Positions 43,613-52,631 are shown, counted from the first letter of the stretch. The stretch: 64,000 nt of DNA from Rhizobium brockwellii (GCF_000769405.2 NZ_CP053440.1:310001-374000), one strand, 5' to 3'. Numbers and translations are program-made. Notes: generated by a model from the letters alone, not told the origin.

Positions 43613-44466
43613 ATCTCATGCGTCGCGCGCTCTTGGGGGCCATAGGGACGATGATCGGCGGGAAACCGTCATCGGCCAAGGAAACCCGCCCGGATTCCGG
43701 CGGGGAAACGACGACCCAAAACGAGGCGGAGGAATCGTCGGTGACGCCCCGGCATGTCGTATGTTTTCTCGGCAAGGAGCGTGACCTCAGCCGCTTGTCA
43801 GATGCGGCGTCGCAGGCGATCCGTGACTTCGCCAAGGGCTTCAGCATCGACGAGGACTACTCTCAGTCCGAGCCTGATGACCGGATGAGCCAGTCATTCG
43901 CCGTGTGCTGGGATCGGGTCGAAGCCAATGCGTGGAGCCCGGCAGACGAAGATGCCGTCGCCGATCATCAGTCAGTCCTTTATATCCTCGGGCCGAGTAT
44001 GGCGCAGGCTGAGACGGTGAAGGTTTCGATGCTGGCGCTGCGCCTCGTCGAGCGGTTGATTGATGCGGGAGCGGTTGCGGTAAAGGGCGAAAGTGCCGGC
44101 ATTGCCCACGGCCTCGACCGGTGGAGAGAGCTGATCCGGCAAGGCGCCGAGGCAACAGAGGCCGCCGACCCGCTGTCTGAGCAGCGGATCGGCCGACTGG
44201 CCTTTGCGAAACGGCCGCTATCGGTTCCGGGATATCTGGAGAGCGTCGGTTTCCATCTCGTCGGATTGCCGGAGGTCTATGTGCCTGAGACGGCCGGCAG
44301 CGAAAGGCAGATCGTCGCCATCATGGACGCGGTTGCCGACGAGATTGCGCAGCAGGGCCTCGAGCCGACGCTCAAGGGTCGCCGCGCAGGCCTCTCCTTC
44401 GATTCGACTTACGCAGTGGATGAGTTCAAGTTCAACCCATACGGCATCGTCAGGCTGCCAAAGTGA
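43609..44466 (+). CDS. Hypothetical protein, possibly DUF4261-like C-terminus
   Basis: 285 residues. TTG at 43609 has GGAAGG 8 bp upstream; ATG 43618 gives a protein three residues shorter. The N-terminus MNLMRRALLGAIGTMIGG is basic then hydrophobic, a weak export or anchor signal. Residues 20-50 are acidic and polar, then a folded domain starts at RHVVCFLGKERDLSRL. C-terminal GYLESVGFHLVGLPEVYVPE (about 205-225) and GLEPTLKGRRAGLSFDSTY suggest a two-part alpha/beta protein; a DUF4261-type domain is possible but uncertain. It is followed by convergent tad-like genes and looks like a single-gene unit. No function is proposed. Confidence 0.6.
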   Translation: MNLMRRALLGAIGTMIGGKPSSAKETRPDSGGETTTQNEAEESSVTPRHVVCFLGKERDLSRLSDAASQAIRDFAKGFSIDEDYSQSEPDDRMSQSFAVCWDRVEANAWSPADEDAVADHQSVLYILGPSMAQAETVKVSMLALRLVERLIDAGAVAVKGESAGIAHGLDRWRELIRQGAEATEAADPLSEQRIGRLAFAKRPLSVPGYLESVGFHLVGLPEVYVPETAGSERQIVAIMDAVADEIAQQGLEPTLKGRRAGLSFDSTYAVDEFKFNPYGIVRLPK

Positions 44467-44502
44467 GTCTGGGCTGTCGTCCCCGGGGCTTCGATTTCCT
44501 CC

Positions 44503-45087
44503 TCAATTGTAAGTGATCTTGTCGCCGACCCTCGGGCGATTGAAGTAATGGCGATCGAAGCTGTAGCCATTCTGCCCGGTGAAGTTTGAAAAGAACGCCG
44601 AGACAGGCGTCGTCAATGTGTACTGCACCCGGGTCAGCACGACCTGCACGCCGTCATTCTGGATCTCCGAAGGGACCTCGATTGTGCTCGCCGCGCCGGA
44701 GTTAAGTGCGGAGGTGTTGAGTGCTGCAGACCAGTTGACCGTCGCGCTGCCGCTCTTGGCGATATCGTCCACCGCCAGCGTGATCGTCAGCCCCGTCGTG
44801 TCATAGGGCTGCAGGATGAAGCTGGCGCCGGAGAGAAGCTTGGCGACGTCGGACTTCGTCCAGGAGCCCTGCTGTGAAATCATGTCGCCGGTGGAAGAGG
44901 CGATCTCGTCTATCTTTCGGCTGACCGTGAGCGCATGGCCGAGATCGACGGTGCCGAACAGGAGCATCACCAGGATCGGCAGCACCAGCGCGAATTCTAC
45001 GCCCGAAGCCGCCGACCGGTCGCGCATGAAATGACGGGCACGGGATCGGGCAACGCGGAAAAAGGACAGGCTCCGTTTTATGATCAT
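44503..45087 (-). CDS. TadE-like pseudopilin-family protein (second)
   Basis: 194 residues from ATG 45087 (MIIKRSLSFFRVARSRARHF). The TadE signature is clear: a basic N-terminus, then RSAASGVEFALVLPILVMLLFGTVDLGHALTVSRKI (about residues 24-60), that is a Gly-x-x-x-Glu-Phe motif at the head of one membrane helix. The remainder is an exported beta-rich domain with many Ser/Thr. TadE and TadF proteins are minor pseudopilins of Tad pili. It starts 1 bp from the end of the first TadE-like gene and is the last of the three-gene set. Confidence 0.82.
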   Translation of the reverse strand: MIIKRSLSFFRVARSRARHFMRDRSAASGVEFALVLPILVMLLFGTVDLGHALTVSRKIDEIASSTGDMISQQGSWTKSDVAKLLSGASFILQPYDTTGLTITLAVDDIAKSGSATVNWSAALNTSALNSGAASTIEVPSEIQNDGVQVVLTRVQYTLTTPVSAFFSNFTGQNGYSFDRHYFNRPRVGDKITYN

Positions 45088-45088
45088 G

Positions 45089-45619
45089 TCAGAAAGGCTC
45101 GTTGCGGAACAGAACGGAAGATCCGAGCAGGTAGCGGCCGTCGGAAAGCTTGGCGCTCGACAGGCTGAAGAAATTGACGACGGCTGTCCATGGCAGGAAC
45201 GTCTGAACCAGGATGTAATCGCTGCCCTTGCCGATATCATAGGTCTCGGTGACCGTGAGATTGCCGCTGTCGTCGATGGGGTCGGTGCTGGCGGCGGACG
45301 AGAGGTCGGAAAGCACGATCACCTTGACCAGCAGACCGCTGGAACAGCTGAACGACAGAAGCATGTCGTTGCAGATTCTGGCCTTGAAATCGGCCAGCGT
45401 AATCTTGGAGGACGCAACCTCGCCGGTGCGGATCATTCGGGAGATCTTGTGCACGGATGCGTCCAGCGCCGAGTTGACGAAGAACATCAGCGACACTTCG
45501 ATAATGCCAAATATCATGATGAAGAGCGGCAGAGCCAGGATCGCAAATTCGATCGCAGCGACCCCTTTGCGATCGCCAAGCAGACGGCGCAACGATGCGA
45601 AGCGTTTCCCTCGCCTCAT
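45089..45619 (-). CDS. TadE-like pseudopilin-family protein (first)
   Basis: 176 residues from ATG 45619, whose ATGA overlaps the stop of the TadG-like gene; the long frame upstream is a shadow. The signature is RKGVAAIEFAILALPLFIMIFGIIEVSLMFF at about 18-48, one membrane helix with a conserved Glu-Phe. The exported domain contains two Cys (RICNDMLLSFSCSS) likely to form a disulfide. It resembles the following protein in architecture but is shorter. Confidence 0.83.
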   Translation of the reverse strand: MRRGKRFASLRRLLGDRKGVAAIEFAILALPLFIMIFGIIEVSLMFFVNSALDASVHKISRMIRTGEVASSKITLADFKARICNDMLLSFSCSSGLLVKVIVLSDLSSAASTDPIDDSGNLTVTETYDIGKGSDYILVQTFLPWTAVVNFFSLSSAKLSDGRYLLGSSVLFRNEPF

Positions 45620-46977
45620 TGGGTCAGCCGGACGGATGCGAGGTATTGGGTGAAAAGCGCCGACAGGCCCGCGGTGATTTCGGTCGACGACGCCGCCGAT
45701 ATGAATAGGCTCTTGGAAGATGCGCAGTCGGAAAGCGCATAGGGGATGTAATCCCGTCTCGTGATGCTGGTCGACACGCCACTTTGCATGGTGCCACCAT
45801 AGGTGCCTTTCCAGTTGGCGCTTGCCATGGTCGAACCGACGGTTGCGTTGTAGCCCCAATCCGACGTCAGCGGCAGGTATTCGGTATAGAGAACCGCCAT
45901 GGTGGCGGACTGGTTTTTGAGGTAGTCGCACCAGGCTGGATTGAGAGGCGCCACTTTGTTCCAATATGCCCCGGACGTCGCCTGCCCGTTCTTCCACGTC
46001 ACCTTGTCGGTCACCCATTCGCGCTGCGACTGGACGCCGTCCGTCAACAGCAGAACCAGCTTGAGCGGCGAACCCGAGGACGTTCCGTCCCCGCCGGTGC
46101 CGACTTTCTGCTTGAGCGTTGCAAGCGACACGTCAAAATAGGTGGCTGCCTTCGAGGTCGCGCTGGTGAGGCCGTAGCTTGCGTCCGCGAGGCGGTTGCG
46201 CGCCGTGTCGGTGCTGAGCGTCGGGGCCAGAACTTCCGTGAGGGTATCGCCGAGGCTATATAATCCGACCTTGATGCGTTGATGATTGCTGTCTGAGGTG
46301 TCAATCAGGGCAAGCACGTCCTTGACGGCATCACCGGCGACATCGGCGCGCAGCTTTATGTTCTTGGCCGTGCTGTATTCGTAATTGTTGTTGTATGTCT
46401 TGTTGCCGATTTTGTGCGCATCGCCCGTGTGGCAGGCGAACTGGCAGCCGATGCCGGAATACATGGTCGACTGGCCGGCGGTTGTTGCCGCCAGAAGCAT
46501 CGATGGGGATGTGTCGATGACGATATAGACATTGAGATAGGAGGTGGCCGGCCCCTTGACGGCGCTTGCCACGCTGACGTCAACGGTGTCGATGTTGGCG
46601 ATCTTCATCAGTGTCGTCGGAACGGTGCCGCTCGCCGTCGCCGTGATCTTATGGTTTGATGTATCGATGTCGATGTCGCCAAGCGTATAGCTGTTTTCCA
46701 CCTGCGCGTGGAACCAGTCGGAAACTTTTTCCTTGAGGGCGTCGGTGTCGTCGGTATCGATCTCTTTGACTGCGGCGATCAGGGCCGTGTCGAGGTCGCT
46801 CTGCATTCTCTGCCGGACATTGTAAGTGCGAATATAGTCAAAGCTCGCGCCGACTGCGACGATCATCGGCACCAGGGTGAGGGCAACGACGATCGCGACA
46901 TTGCCGCCCCTGTCCCTGCCGAGACCGCAAAGGGCTTTGAAGACCCGAGCAAGTGAATGTGAAAGACCCGAGCGCAA
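45616..46977 (-). CDS. TadG-like protein with von Willebrand factor A domain, TTG start
   Basis: 453 residues. The start is TTG at 46977; no ATG lies before the conserved N-terminal segment RDRGGNVAIVVALTLVPMIVAVGASFDYI, the Tad-type membrane helix. It is followed by RTYNVRQRMQSDLDTALIAA, then a Ser/Thr-rich stretch and a vWA domain starting VYIVIDTSPSMLL near 152, where DxSxS is an intact metal (MIDAS) site. LKLVLLLTDGVQSQ near 305 is the next vWA strand. Cys pairs (GCQFACHTG, WCDYLK, DCASS) suggest an extracytoplasmic domain. It heads a three-gene operon with two TadE-like genes. Confidence 0.85.
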   Translation of the reverse strand: MRSGLSHSLARVFKALCGLGRDRGGNVAIVVALTLVPMIVAVGASFDYIRTYNVRQRMQSDLDTALIAAVKEIDTDDTDALKEKVSDWFHAQVENSYTLGDIDIDTSNHKITATASGTVPTTLMKIANIDTVDVSVASAVKGPATSYLNVYIVIDTSPSMLLAATTAGQSTMYSGIGCQFACHTGDAHKIGNKTYNNNYEYSTAKNIKLRADVAGDAVKDVLALIDTSDSNHQRIKVGLYSLGDTLTEVLAPTLSTDTARNRLADASYGLTSATSKAATYFDVSLATLKQKVGTGGDGTSSGSPLKLVLLLTDGVQSQREWVTDKVTWKNGQATSGAYWNKVAPLNPAWCDYLKNQSATMAVLYTEYLPLTSDWGYNATVGSTMASANWKGTYGGTMQSGVSTSITRRDYIPYALSDCASSKSLFISAASSTEITAGLSALFTQYLASVRLTQ

Positions 46978-47272
46978 AATACCACCGTCAAATAAGTCAT
47001 ACTAATATGCAAGAAATATCCGAAGTGCTTAAGCCTTTGTTAATTCCTGCATTTTTTGAGAGTAAGTGGGCTGCTGGCGCAGTGTTTCCTGCGCAAATTG
47101 TATATGTTTGCGAAATATGGATAGCCGTGGAATGACCTATCATCTTACTCATGCTGCGGGGGTCCGAACGCGTGAGGGAAGCCGGAAGCGGGACCCGCCC
47201 GGCGCCATCCGCGACCTCTCCAGCGTTTTCATTCGACAGCCTGAGCTACCCAAGTACTGAGATCAGCGCCAT
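46978..47272. promoter_or_regulatory. AT-rich gap upstream of the TadG-like gene
   Basis: About 295 bp between the TadG-like start and the PHP pseudogene. The first 150 bp are markedly AT-rich (TAATTCCTGCATTTTTTGAG, AAATTGTATATGTTTGCGAA) and probably hold the tad promoter. The remaining GC-rich part may contain the lost N-terminus of the PHP gene but gives no readable frame. Confidence 0.45.
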
Positions 47273-48120
47273 ATGGCGAAAGCACGGGCATACCTCGCCA
47301 ACGGCGGTGCGGTCGTCGTCGATACCGCCATCGAACGCGGTTTCACGCATTACGGGCTCAGCGAACATTGCCCCCCGCTACCGCGCGCAGGATCTTTATC
47401 CCGGCGAGGAAAAGCTTGGCATAGCCGGTCTTGCAGCTGCTTTCGAAGCCTATGTGGCACGTGCCCTCGACCTGCGCGATGCCCGTGCCGGGGAGATCGA
47501 GCTGTTCGTCGGATTCGAAACGGAAACGCTTCCGCCCGAGGGATGGCTTCAGGCCATGATGACGGTGCGGGATGCCTATCCGTTCGACTATATCGTTGGC
47601 AGCGTCCACGACATCTGTGGCCGCTGGGTCGATTTCTCTCCGGCGGACACAGCCGCGCTGACAGCGGATCTCGGCGGACCGGAAGCCTTGCAGATCGCCT
47701 ATTTTCGATGCAGTGACGAACATGGTCGAATCGCTCCGGCCCGATATCGTTGCGCATCTCGATCTGGTGCGCAAATATGAGCCGGTCGGATTCAGTTTCC
47801 CTCCGCGCGCGCTACGCGCGATCGAGACAACGCTCGAGGCAATCGGGACCTCTGGCGGTGTTCTCGACGTCAACTGCGCAACATTCCGCAAGGGATACGG
47901 GCCGGTCTACCCACTGCCGCAGATCCTGGAGCGGGCAAGGGCCATGGGCATTCGTGTGACCTTGGGGGATGATAGCCACGGGGCGCAGACGGTGGGTGTC
48001 GGACTAGACCAGTCGCTGGCCGCGATAGCGGCGGCGGGCTATGAAACGGTCGCCTACCTCACGCGCGCGGATGGATGGCGCGAAGCGGCACTCGACACGC
48101 TCGGGCCGCGCCGGGGCTGA
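47273..48120 (+). pseudogene. PHP-family histidinol-phosphatase-like gene broken by two frameshifts
   Basis: Three consecutive frames give one protein. Frame 1: DTAIERGFTHYGLSEHC. Frame 2, after a C6 run near 47371-47376: YRAQDLYPGEEKLGIAGLA, then FVGFETETLP and DYIVGSVHDICGRWVDF. Frame 3, after a T4 run near 47702: FDAVTNMVESLRPDIVAHLD, then VLDVNCATFRKGYGPVYPL and VTLGDDSHGAQTVG. These are PHP metal-site strands of the HisK type (Glu-His, SxHD, HLD, DSHG). The first HxH motif is missing at the N-terminus. Both breaks lie in homopolymers, so sequencing error is possible, but the lost N-terminus favours real decay. Confidence 0.75.
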
Positions 48121-48122
48121 TC

Positions 48123-48210
48123 ATGATCGAGAAAGACATGCGCCAGAGCGCCACTGCACAGTCCCTGACGGTCGAGCCGGCCAGTGCCGCCGACATTCCC
48201 TTCATCATCT
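48123..48210 (+). pseudogene. N-terminal stub of a GNAT acetyltransferase
   Basis: ATG 48123 (or 48138) begins a frame whose LTVEPASAADIPFII segment is the standard first strand and helix of GNAT acetyltransferases. Likeness stops abruptly at about 48210, and the frame continues into unrelated sequence antisense to the Lrp gene. It looks like a gene cut by insertion of the 48.2-57.6 kb cassette. Confidence 0.55.
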
Positions 48211-48274
48211 CACCCACGAGCAAAGACGTCCTCCCGAAATCGCGTGATGGTTATGGCGGAGACACTCAAATTCC

Positions 48275-48781
48275 TTACGAGAAGTCGTCGAAGTCGATCG
48301 GCACCGAGAAACCGACCTTGACACGATCCATCACCACCATCGTCTTGAACCCCTTGATGTCGGGATTCTCGTAGAAGAATTTACGTGTAAAACCCTCATA
48401 GTCTTCCATGCTACGAGCCGTGACAATCAACACGAAGTCTGAATCCCCGGTGACGTAGTACCCGTTCATGACCTCGGGTGTCTGGCGGATCGACTGCTTG
48501 AAGCGGTCGACGATATCGGCACGCTCGCGTTCCAACGACACCAGCACCAGCATCGCGATGGGGCGTCCGATTGTCTTTGGTTTGACGATCGAAACGTCCG
48601 CCTCGATAATACCTTCTTCTCGCAATCGTTTCACGCGGCGCTGAACGGCCGTCGCGGAAAGTCCTACCAGTGCGCCCAGTTCTTCCGTGCTGTGACGGTT
48701 ATGGGATTGGAGAATACTGAGAAGTCGCGCATCAAGTCGATCGAGCTGCATCAGATTTTCACAGATTTTCATCGTATTCAT
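48275..48781 (-). CDS. Lrp/AsnC-family regulator of the amine/amino-acid cassette
   Basis: 168 residues; the core starts at MQLDRLDARLLSILQSHN near residue 11, so a shorter start is possible. Helix-turn-helix ELGALVGLSATAVQRRVKRLREEG near 35; RAM domain with MNGYYVTGDSDFVLIVTARSM. It is a close relative of the Lrp at 39991-40473. It is divergent from the aldehyde dehydrogenase across 104 bp and is the presumed activator of the cassette. Confidence 0.9.
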   Translation of the reverse strand: MNTMKICENLMQLDRLDARLLSILQSHNRHSTEELGALVGLSATAVQRRVKRLREEGIIEADVSIVKPKTIGRPIAMLVLVSLERERADIVDRFKQSIRQTPEVMNGYYVTGDSDFVLIVTARSMEDYEGFTRKFFYENPDIKGFKTMVVMDRVKVGFSVPIDFDDFS

Positions 48782-48885
48782 GCAAAATAAAGCAGGGTTT
48801 CTTCGTCATGGCAAGCAAGCTTGCTGAATAAGCGCGCTGCACTGCACATAAGCTTCTCGCCAGAGGGATCAAAACGAGAGGCGAA

Positions 48886-50373
48886 ATGTTGAACACAATA
48901 CCGACAGCACGCCATGCATTGACGCAATTGAGCGATACTGCTTTGCTCCGCGACAGGTCGTATATTGCGGGTGCCTGGGCAGGCTCGCAGACCTCCACAG
49001 CCGTGCAGGACCCAGCGACTGATGAGGAGCTCGCACAGGTAGCGGACTGCGATACGGAGATGCTTGACCAGGCGATACAAGCTGCCGAACAAGCCTTCAC
49101 AGGCTGGCGCGAGCTTTTGGCGCGCGAGCGCGGCAAGGTCCTCCTCAAATGGGCTGGCCTTATTCGCGATCATGCCCAAGACCTGGCAATTATCCTGACT
49201 GCCGAACAAGGCAAACCAGTTAGCGAGTCGGAAGCGGAGATCCTTTATGGCGTTGGCTTCATCGAGTGGTTTGCTGCCGAAGGAGAGCGTGCCTATGGCG
49301 AGGCGATCCCTGCTCATAAGCCGTCGAGCCGCCTCTTCGTCTCTATGCAACCGGTCGGCGTCAGCGCTGCAGTGACCCCATGGAATTTCCCAAGTGCGAT
49401 GATTGCCCGCAAGGCGGCGGCGGCTTTGGCTGCCGGATGCCCGGTCATCGTTAAGCCAGCTGTCGAGACACCGCTTTCCGCACTCGCGCTCGCCGAGCTC
49501 GCTCATCGCGCAGACTTTCCCGCAGGCGTGTTTCAGGTCGTCACCGGCGATGCTGTGCTTCTGACCGAAGGACTTCTCGCCGATGAGCGGGTTCGCGCTT
49601 TCAGTTTCACAGGCTCGACTGAAGTTGGCCGTCTTCTGTTGGGCAAAGCGGCGCAGACGGTCAAGAGAGTCTCGATGGAGCTTGGCGGCCATGCACCGTT
49701 CATCGTCTTTGACGATGCGGATTTGGATGAGGCGGTTGAGGGTTGTCTCGCCGCGAAATTCACGACCTCGGGTCAGGATTGCTTGGCTGCGAATAGGATC
49801 TACGTGCAGGATGGTATCCATGATGCCTTTGTCGAACGTCTGCGGGTGCGTATCGGGCGCCTGCAGGTCGGACCCGGCTTCGAGCCTGGGGTTGACATTG
49901 GCCCAATGACCAAGGCAGCGGTCGTCGAAAAGTGCCGATCGCATGTCATTGATGCCATAGAGAAAGGGGCGAAGGTCATTGCGGGCGAAGTTCCGAGCTC
50001 CCAGACCGGCAACTTCGTCTACCCCACGCTTCTGGTTGGTGTTCGCGATGACATGCTCATTGCTTCCGAGGAGACCTTCGGTCCAGTTGCACCGATTTTG
50101 CGGTTCGACAACGAGGAGGATGTCCGGGCGGCGGCGAATGCTAGCGAAATGGGTTTGGCTGCTTACCTCTACACCCGCGATCTGAAGCGCGCGATGCGCC
50201 TCTCCGACGCTCTCGAATACGGCATGATTGGCGTCAATACAGCATCCTTTACCGGCGCACCCGTTCCCTTCGGTGGCTGGAAACAATCGGGGCTAGGTAG
50301 GGAAGGCTCGCGGCACGGTCTGCGGGAATTCATGGAACTGAAATACGTCTGTTTTGGCGGCCTAGCCGCGTGA
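48886..50373 (+). CDS. Succinate-semialdehyde dehydrogenase-like aldehyde dehydrogenase
   Basis: 495 residues, GabD-like. TPWNFPSAMIARKAAAALAAGC near 163 and FSFTGSTEVGRLLL near 241 bind NAD(P). The catalytic Glu is in SMELGGHAPFIVF near 263 and the nucleophile Cys in TTSGQDCLAANRIYV near 296-304. PFGGWKQSGLGREGSRHGL closes the protein. It oxidises an aminoaldehyde or semialdehyde to the acid. The next gene is a class III aminotransferase that could make that semialdehyde. Confidence 0.9.
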   Translation: MLNTIPTARHALTQLSDTALLRDRSYIAGAWAGSQTSTAVQDPATDEELAQVADCDTEMLDQAIQAAEQAFTGWRELLARERGKVLLKWAGLIRDHAQDLAIILTAEQGKPVSESEAEILYGVGFIEWFAAEGERAYGEAIPAHKPSSRLFVSMQPVGVSAAVTPWNFPSAMIARKAAAALAAGCPVIVKPAVETPLSALALAELAHRADFPAGVFQVVTGDAVLLTEGLLADERVRAFSFTGSTEVGRLLLGKAAQTVKRVSMELGGHAPFIVFDDADLDEAVEGCLAAKFTTSGQDCLAANRIYVQDGIHDAFVERLRVRIGRLQVGPGFEPGVDIGPMTKAAVVEKCRSHVIDAIEKGAKVIAGEVPSSQTGNFVYPTLLVGVRDDMLIASEETFGPVAPILRFDNEEDVRAAANASEMGLAAYLYTRDLKRAMRLSDALEYGMIGVNTASFTGAPVPFGGWKQSGLGREGSRHGLREFMELKYVCFGGLAA

Positions 50374-50383
50374 GGAAATGAAG

Positions 50384-51784
50384 ATGACTAATATCGCTGA
50401 GATCGCTGAAATGGACCGCAGGACAGTTCTTCATCCCTTCACTTATCTGAAAGACTACGCAACGGGGGATGCCGATCCCACTATCATGGAGACGGGTAAA
50501 GGCGTGCGCATCCAGGATGCCACTGGGCGCGAGTACATCGACGGTTTCGCCGGACTATATTGCGTGAACATTGGCTATGGCCGCACGGAAGTAGCCGAAG
50601 CTATTGCCCGGCAAGCCTATAAGCTGGCCTACTACCATTCCTATGCTGCTCACACCACCGAAGAGCTTGCACGGTTGTCTGACCGGCTGGTCAAAATGGC
50701 ACCCGGCAACATGTCCAAGGTGTTTTATGGCTTGTCAGGGTCGGATGCGAATGAGACCCAAGCGAAAATCGTCTGGTACTACAATAATTTGCGTGGCAAG
50801 CCACTGAAGAAAAAGATCATTTCGCGCGAGCGTGGCTACCATGGCTGCTCAGTCGTCGCAGGTTCAATGACCGGCCTGAGTTTCTACCATGAGCACATGG
50901 ACCTGCCGGTTTCCGGCATCTTGCGAACCGGTGTTCCTCACTTCTACCGTGGTGCTCATCCGGGTGAAACCGAAGAGGCCTTCTCGCAGCGTCGCGCCGA
51001 CGAGCTCGAAGCACTCATTATCGCGGAAGGTCCGGACACGGTCGGAGCGTTTATCGCCGAGCCTGTTCTCGGAACGGGAGGCATCACGCCGCCGCCTGCC
51101 GGATACTGGCCAAAGATCCAGGCTGTGCTGCAGAAATATGATGTGTTGCTTATCGCCGATGAAGTAATTTGTGGTTTCGGGCGCACTGGCGCCATGTTTG
51201 GTTCCCACCTTTACGGCATGGAACCGGATCTGGTGACGGTCGCCAAAGGCTTGACCTCCGCATATGTCCCCCTGTCCGCATCCATCGTGTCGCAGAAGAT
51301 TTACGACGTCATGGAAGAAGCAACGCCACGCGTTGGTTCGTTCTCTCACGGCTACACATACTCCGGTCATCCGATTGGTGCTGCAGCGGCAAACGCCGTG
51401 CTTGATATCGTCGAGCGCGAAGATCTTGCAGGGCAATCGGCAAAGAAAGGTGCTTACCTGATGATGCGACTGAAAGCAGCCTTCGAACAGAATCCGATCG
51501 TCGGTGAGGTGCGTGGCGTTGGCATGCTTGCGGCCGTCGAGTTTGTCGCCGATCGCGGAAAAAAGGCCGCATTCGATCCGGCACTCAAGGTCGGTGCGCG
51601 AATTTCCCAGGCTGCTCGCAACCGCAATCTGATCGCGCGTGCGATGCCACATGGTGACATTCTTGGTTTCGCACCCCCGCTTATCATGACGGAGGCGGAA
51701 ATCGATGAGATGGTTTCGATTGCCAAGGCTGCCGTCGATGAGGTCTTGAAGGAACTCGATAGCCAGGATGCTGTGAAAAGCTGA
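50384..51784 (+). CDS. Class III aminotransferase
   Basis: 466 residues. ATG 50384 is preferred to ATG 50378 because AGGAA at 50372-50376 is otherwise too close. GREYIDGFAGLYCVNIGYGR near 45, FYGLSGSDANETQAKIVWYY near 112, SRERGYHGCSVVAGSMTG near 145, IADEVICGFGRTGAMFG near 257, and PLP-lysine in VTVAKGLTSAYVPLSAS near 285. It belongs to the omega-amine/diamine group also containing putrescine- and GABA-pyruvate aminotransferases. Its stop overlaps the ABC ATPase start (TGATG). Confidence 0.9.
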   Translation: MTNIAEIAEMDRRTVLHPFTYLKDYATGDADPTIMETGKGVRIQDATGREYIDGFAGLYCVNIGYGRTEVAEAIARQAYKLAYYHSYAAHTTEELARLSDRLVKMAPGNMSKVFYGLSGSDANETQAKIVWYYNNLRGKPLKKKIISRERGYHGCSVVAGSMTGLSFYHEHMDLPVSGILRTGVPHFYRGAHPGETEEAFSQRRADELEALIIAEGPDTVGAFIAEPVLGTGGITPPPAGYWPKIQAVLQKYDVLLIADEVICGFGRTGAMFGSHLYGMEPDLVTVAKGLTSAYVPLSASIVSQKIYDVMEEATPRVGSFSHGYTYSGHPIGAAAANAVLDIVEREDLAGQSAKKGAYLMMRLKAAFEQNPIVGEVRGVGMLAAVEFVADRGKKAAFDPALKVGARISQAARNRNLIARAMPHGDILGFAPPLIMTEAEIDEMVSIAKAAVDEVLKELDSQDAVKS

Positions 51785-52593
51785 TGGATGGTCGCCCCAC
51801 TGGAGAGCCCGCGCGGATGAGGGAAGTCCTGAAGGTCCACGATCTCGTCAAGTCGTTTGGCACCGCAAAGGTGCTGGAAGGGGTGAGCTTCCGCATGCGT
51901 CAAGGAGAGGTCATCTCCCTGATTGGCTCTTCCGGTTGCGGCAAGAGCACGGCGCTTCGCTGCGTCAACTTCCTTGAAACGCCGAGCTCGGGCCAGATCG
52001 AAGTGATGGGGAACGCAATTTCGGTAAGTTCCGGTGAGCGTGGCGAAAGCGTCGTCGTCAATGCGGCGAACATCATACGCTTTCGCCGACAAATCGGGAT
52101 GGTGTTTCAGAACTTCAACCTCTGGCCGCACCGTACTGTGCTTGGCAATGTGACGGAAGCGCTGATCTACGTGCTGAAGCTTCCAAAGAAGGAGGCTGCG
52201 GAGGTTGCTCTCGCGTCTCTGGCAAAGGTCGGCATGGTCGACTTGCGGGATCGCTATCCCCACCAGCTATCGGGTGGACAGCAACAGCGTGTCGCAATCG
52301 CTCGTGTTCTGGCGATGCGTCCGAAGCTGATGCTGTTTGATGAGCCGACATCAGCGCTTGACCCGGAGCTGGTCGGCGAAGTGCTAAAAGTCATACGAAC
52401 ACTGGCTGAGGATGGGGCAACCATCCTTCTTGTCACGCATGAGATGCGGTTCGCTCGTGATGTGTCGAACCGAATGATATTCCTGCAAAAGGGGCGCCTT
52501 GAGCAGGATGATACGCCAGAGGAATTGTTTCGCAATCCCGCTTCGCAAGCGGTCAGACGGTTTCTCTCCAGCGTCATGCCGGCTAATGCCTGA
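51784..52593 (+). CDS. Polar amino-acid ABC transporter ATPase
   Basis: 269 residues; ATG 51784 overlaps the preceding stop, and an internal ATG at 51817 (MREVLKVHDLVKSFG) is also possible. Walker A LIGSSGCGKSTALR near 46, Q-loop GMVFQNFNLWPHRT near 104, signature HQLSGGQQQRVAIARVLAM near 158 and Walker B LMLFDEPTSALDPELVGEV near 180 match the HisP/GlnQ group. An insert before the Q-loop (SVSSGERGESVVVNAANIIR) is typical of the lysine/arginine/octopine branch. Confidence 0.92.
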   Translation: MDGRPTGEPARMREVLKVHDLVKSFGTAKVLEGVSFRMRQGEVISLIGSSGCGKSTALRCVNFLETPSSGQIEVMGNAISVSSGERGESVVVNAANIIRFRRQIGMVFQNFNLWPHRTVLGNVTEALIYVLKLPKKEAAEVALASLAKVGMVDLRDRYPHQLSGGQQQRVAIARVLAMRPKLMLFDEPTSALDPELVGEVLKVIRTLAEDGATILLVTHEMRFARDVSNRMIFLQKGRLEQDDTPEELFRNPASQAVRRFLSSVMPANA

Positions 52594-52631
52594 GGGCGGG
52601 CCAAATCAAAAACCATAAAGGGGTAACAGAA

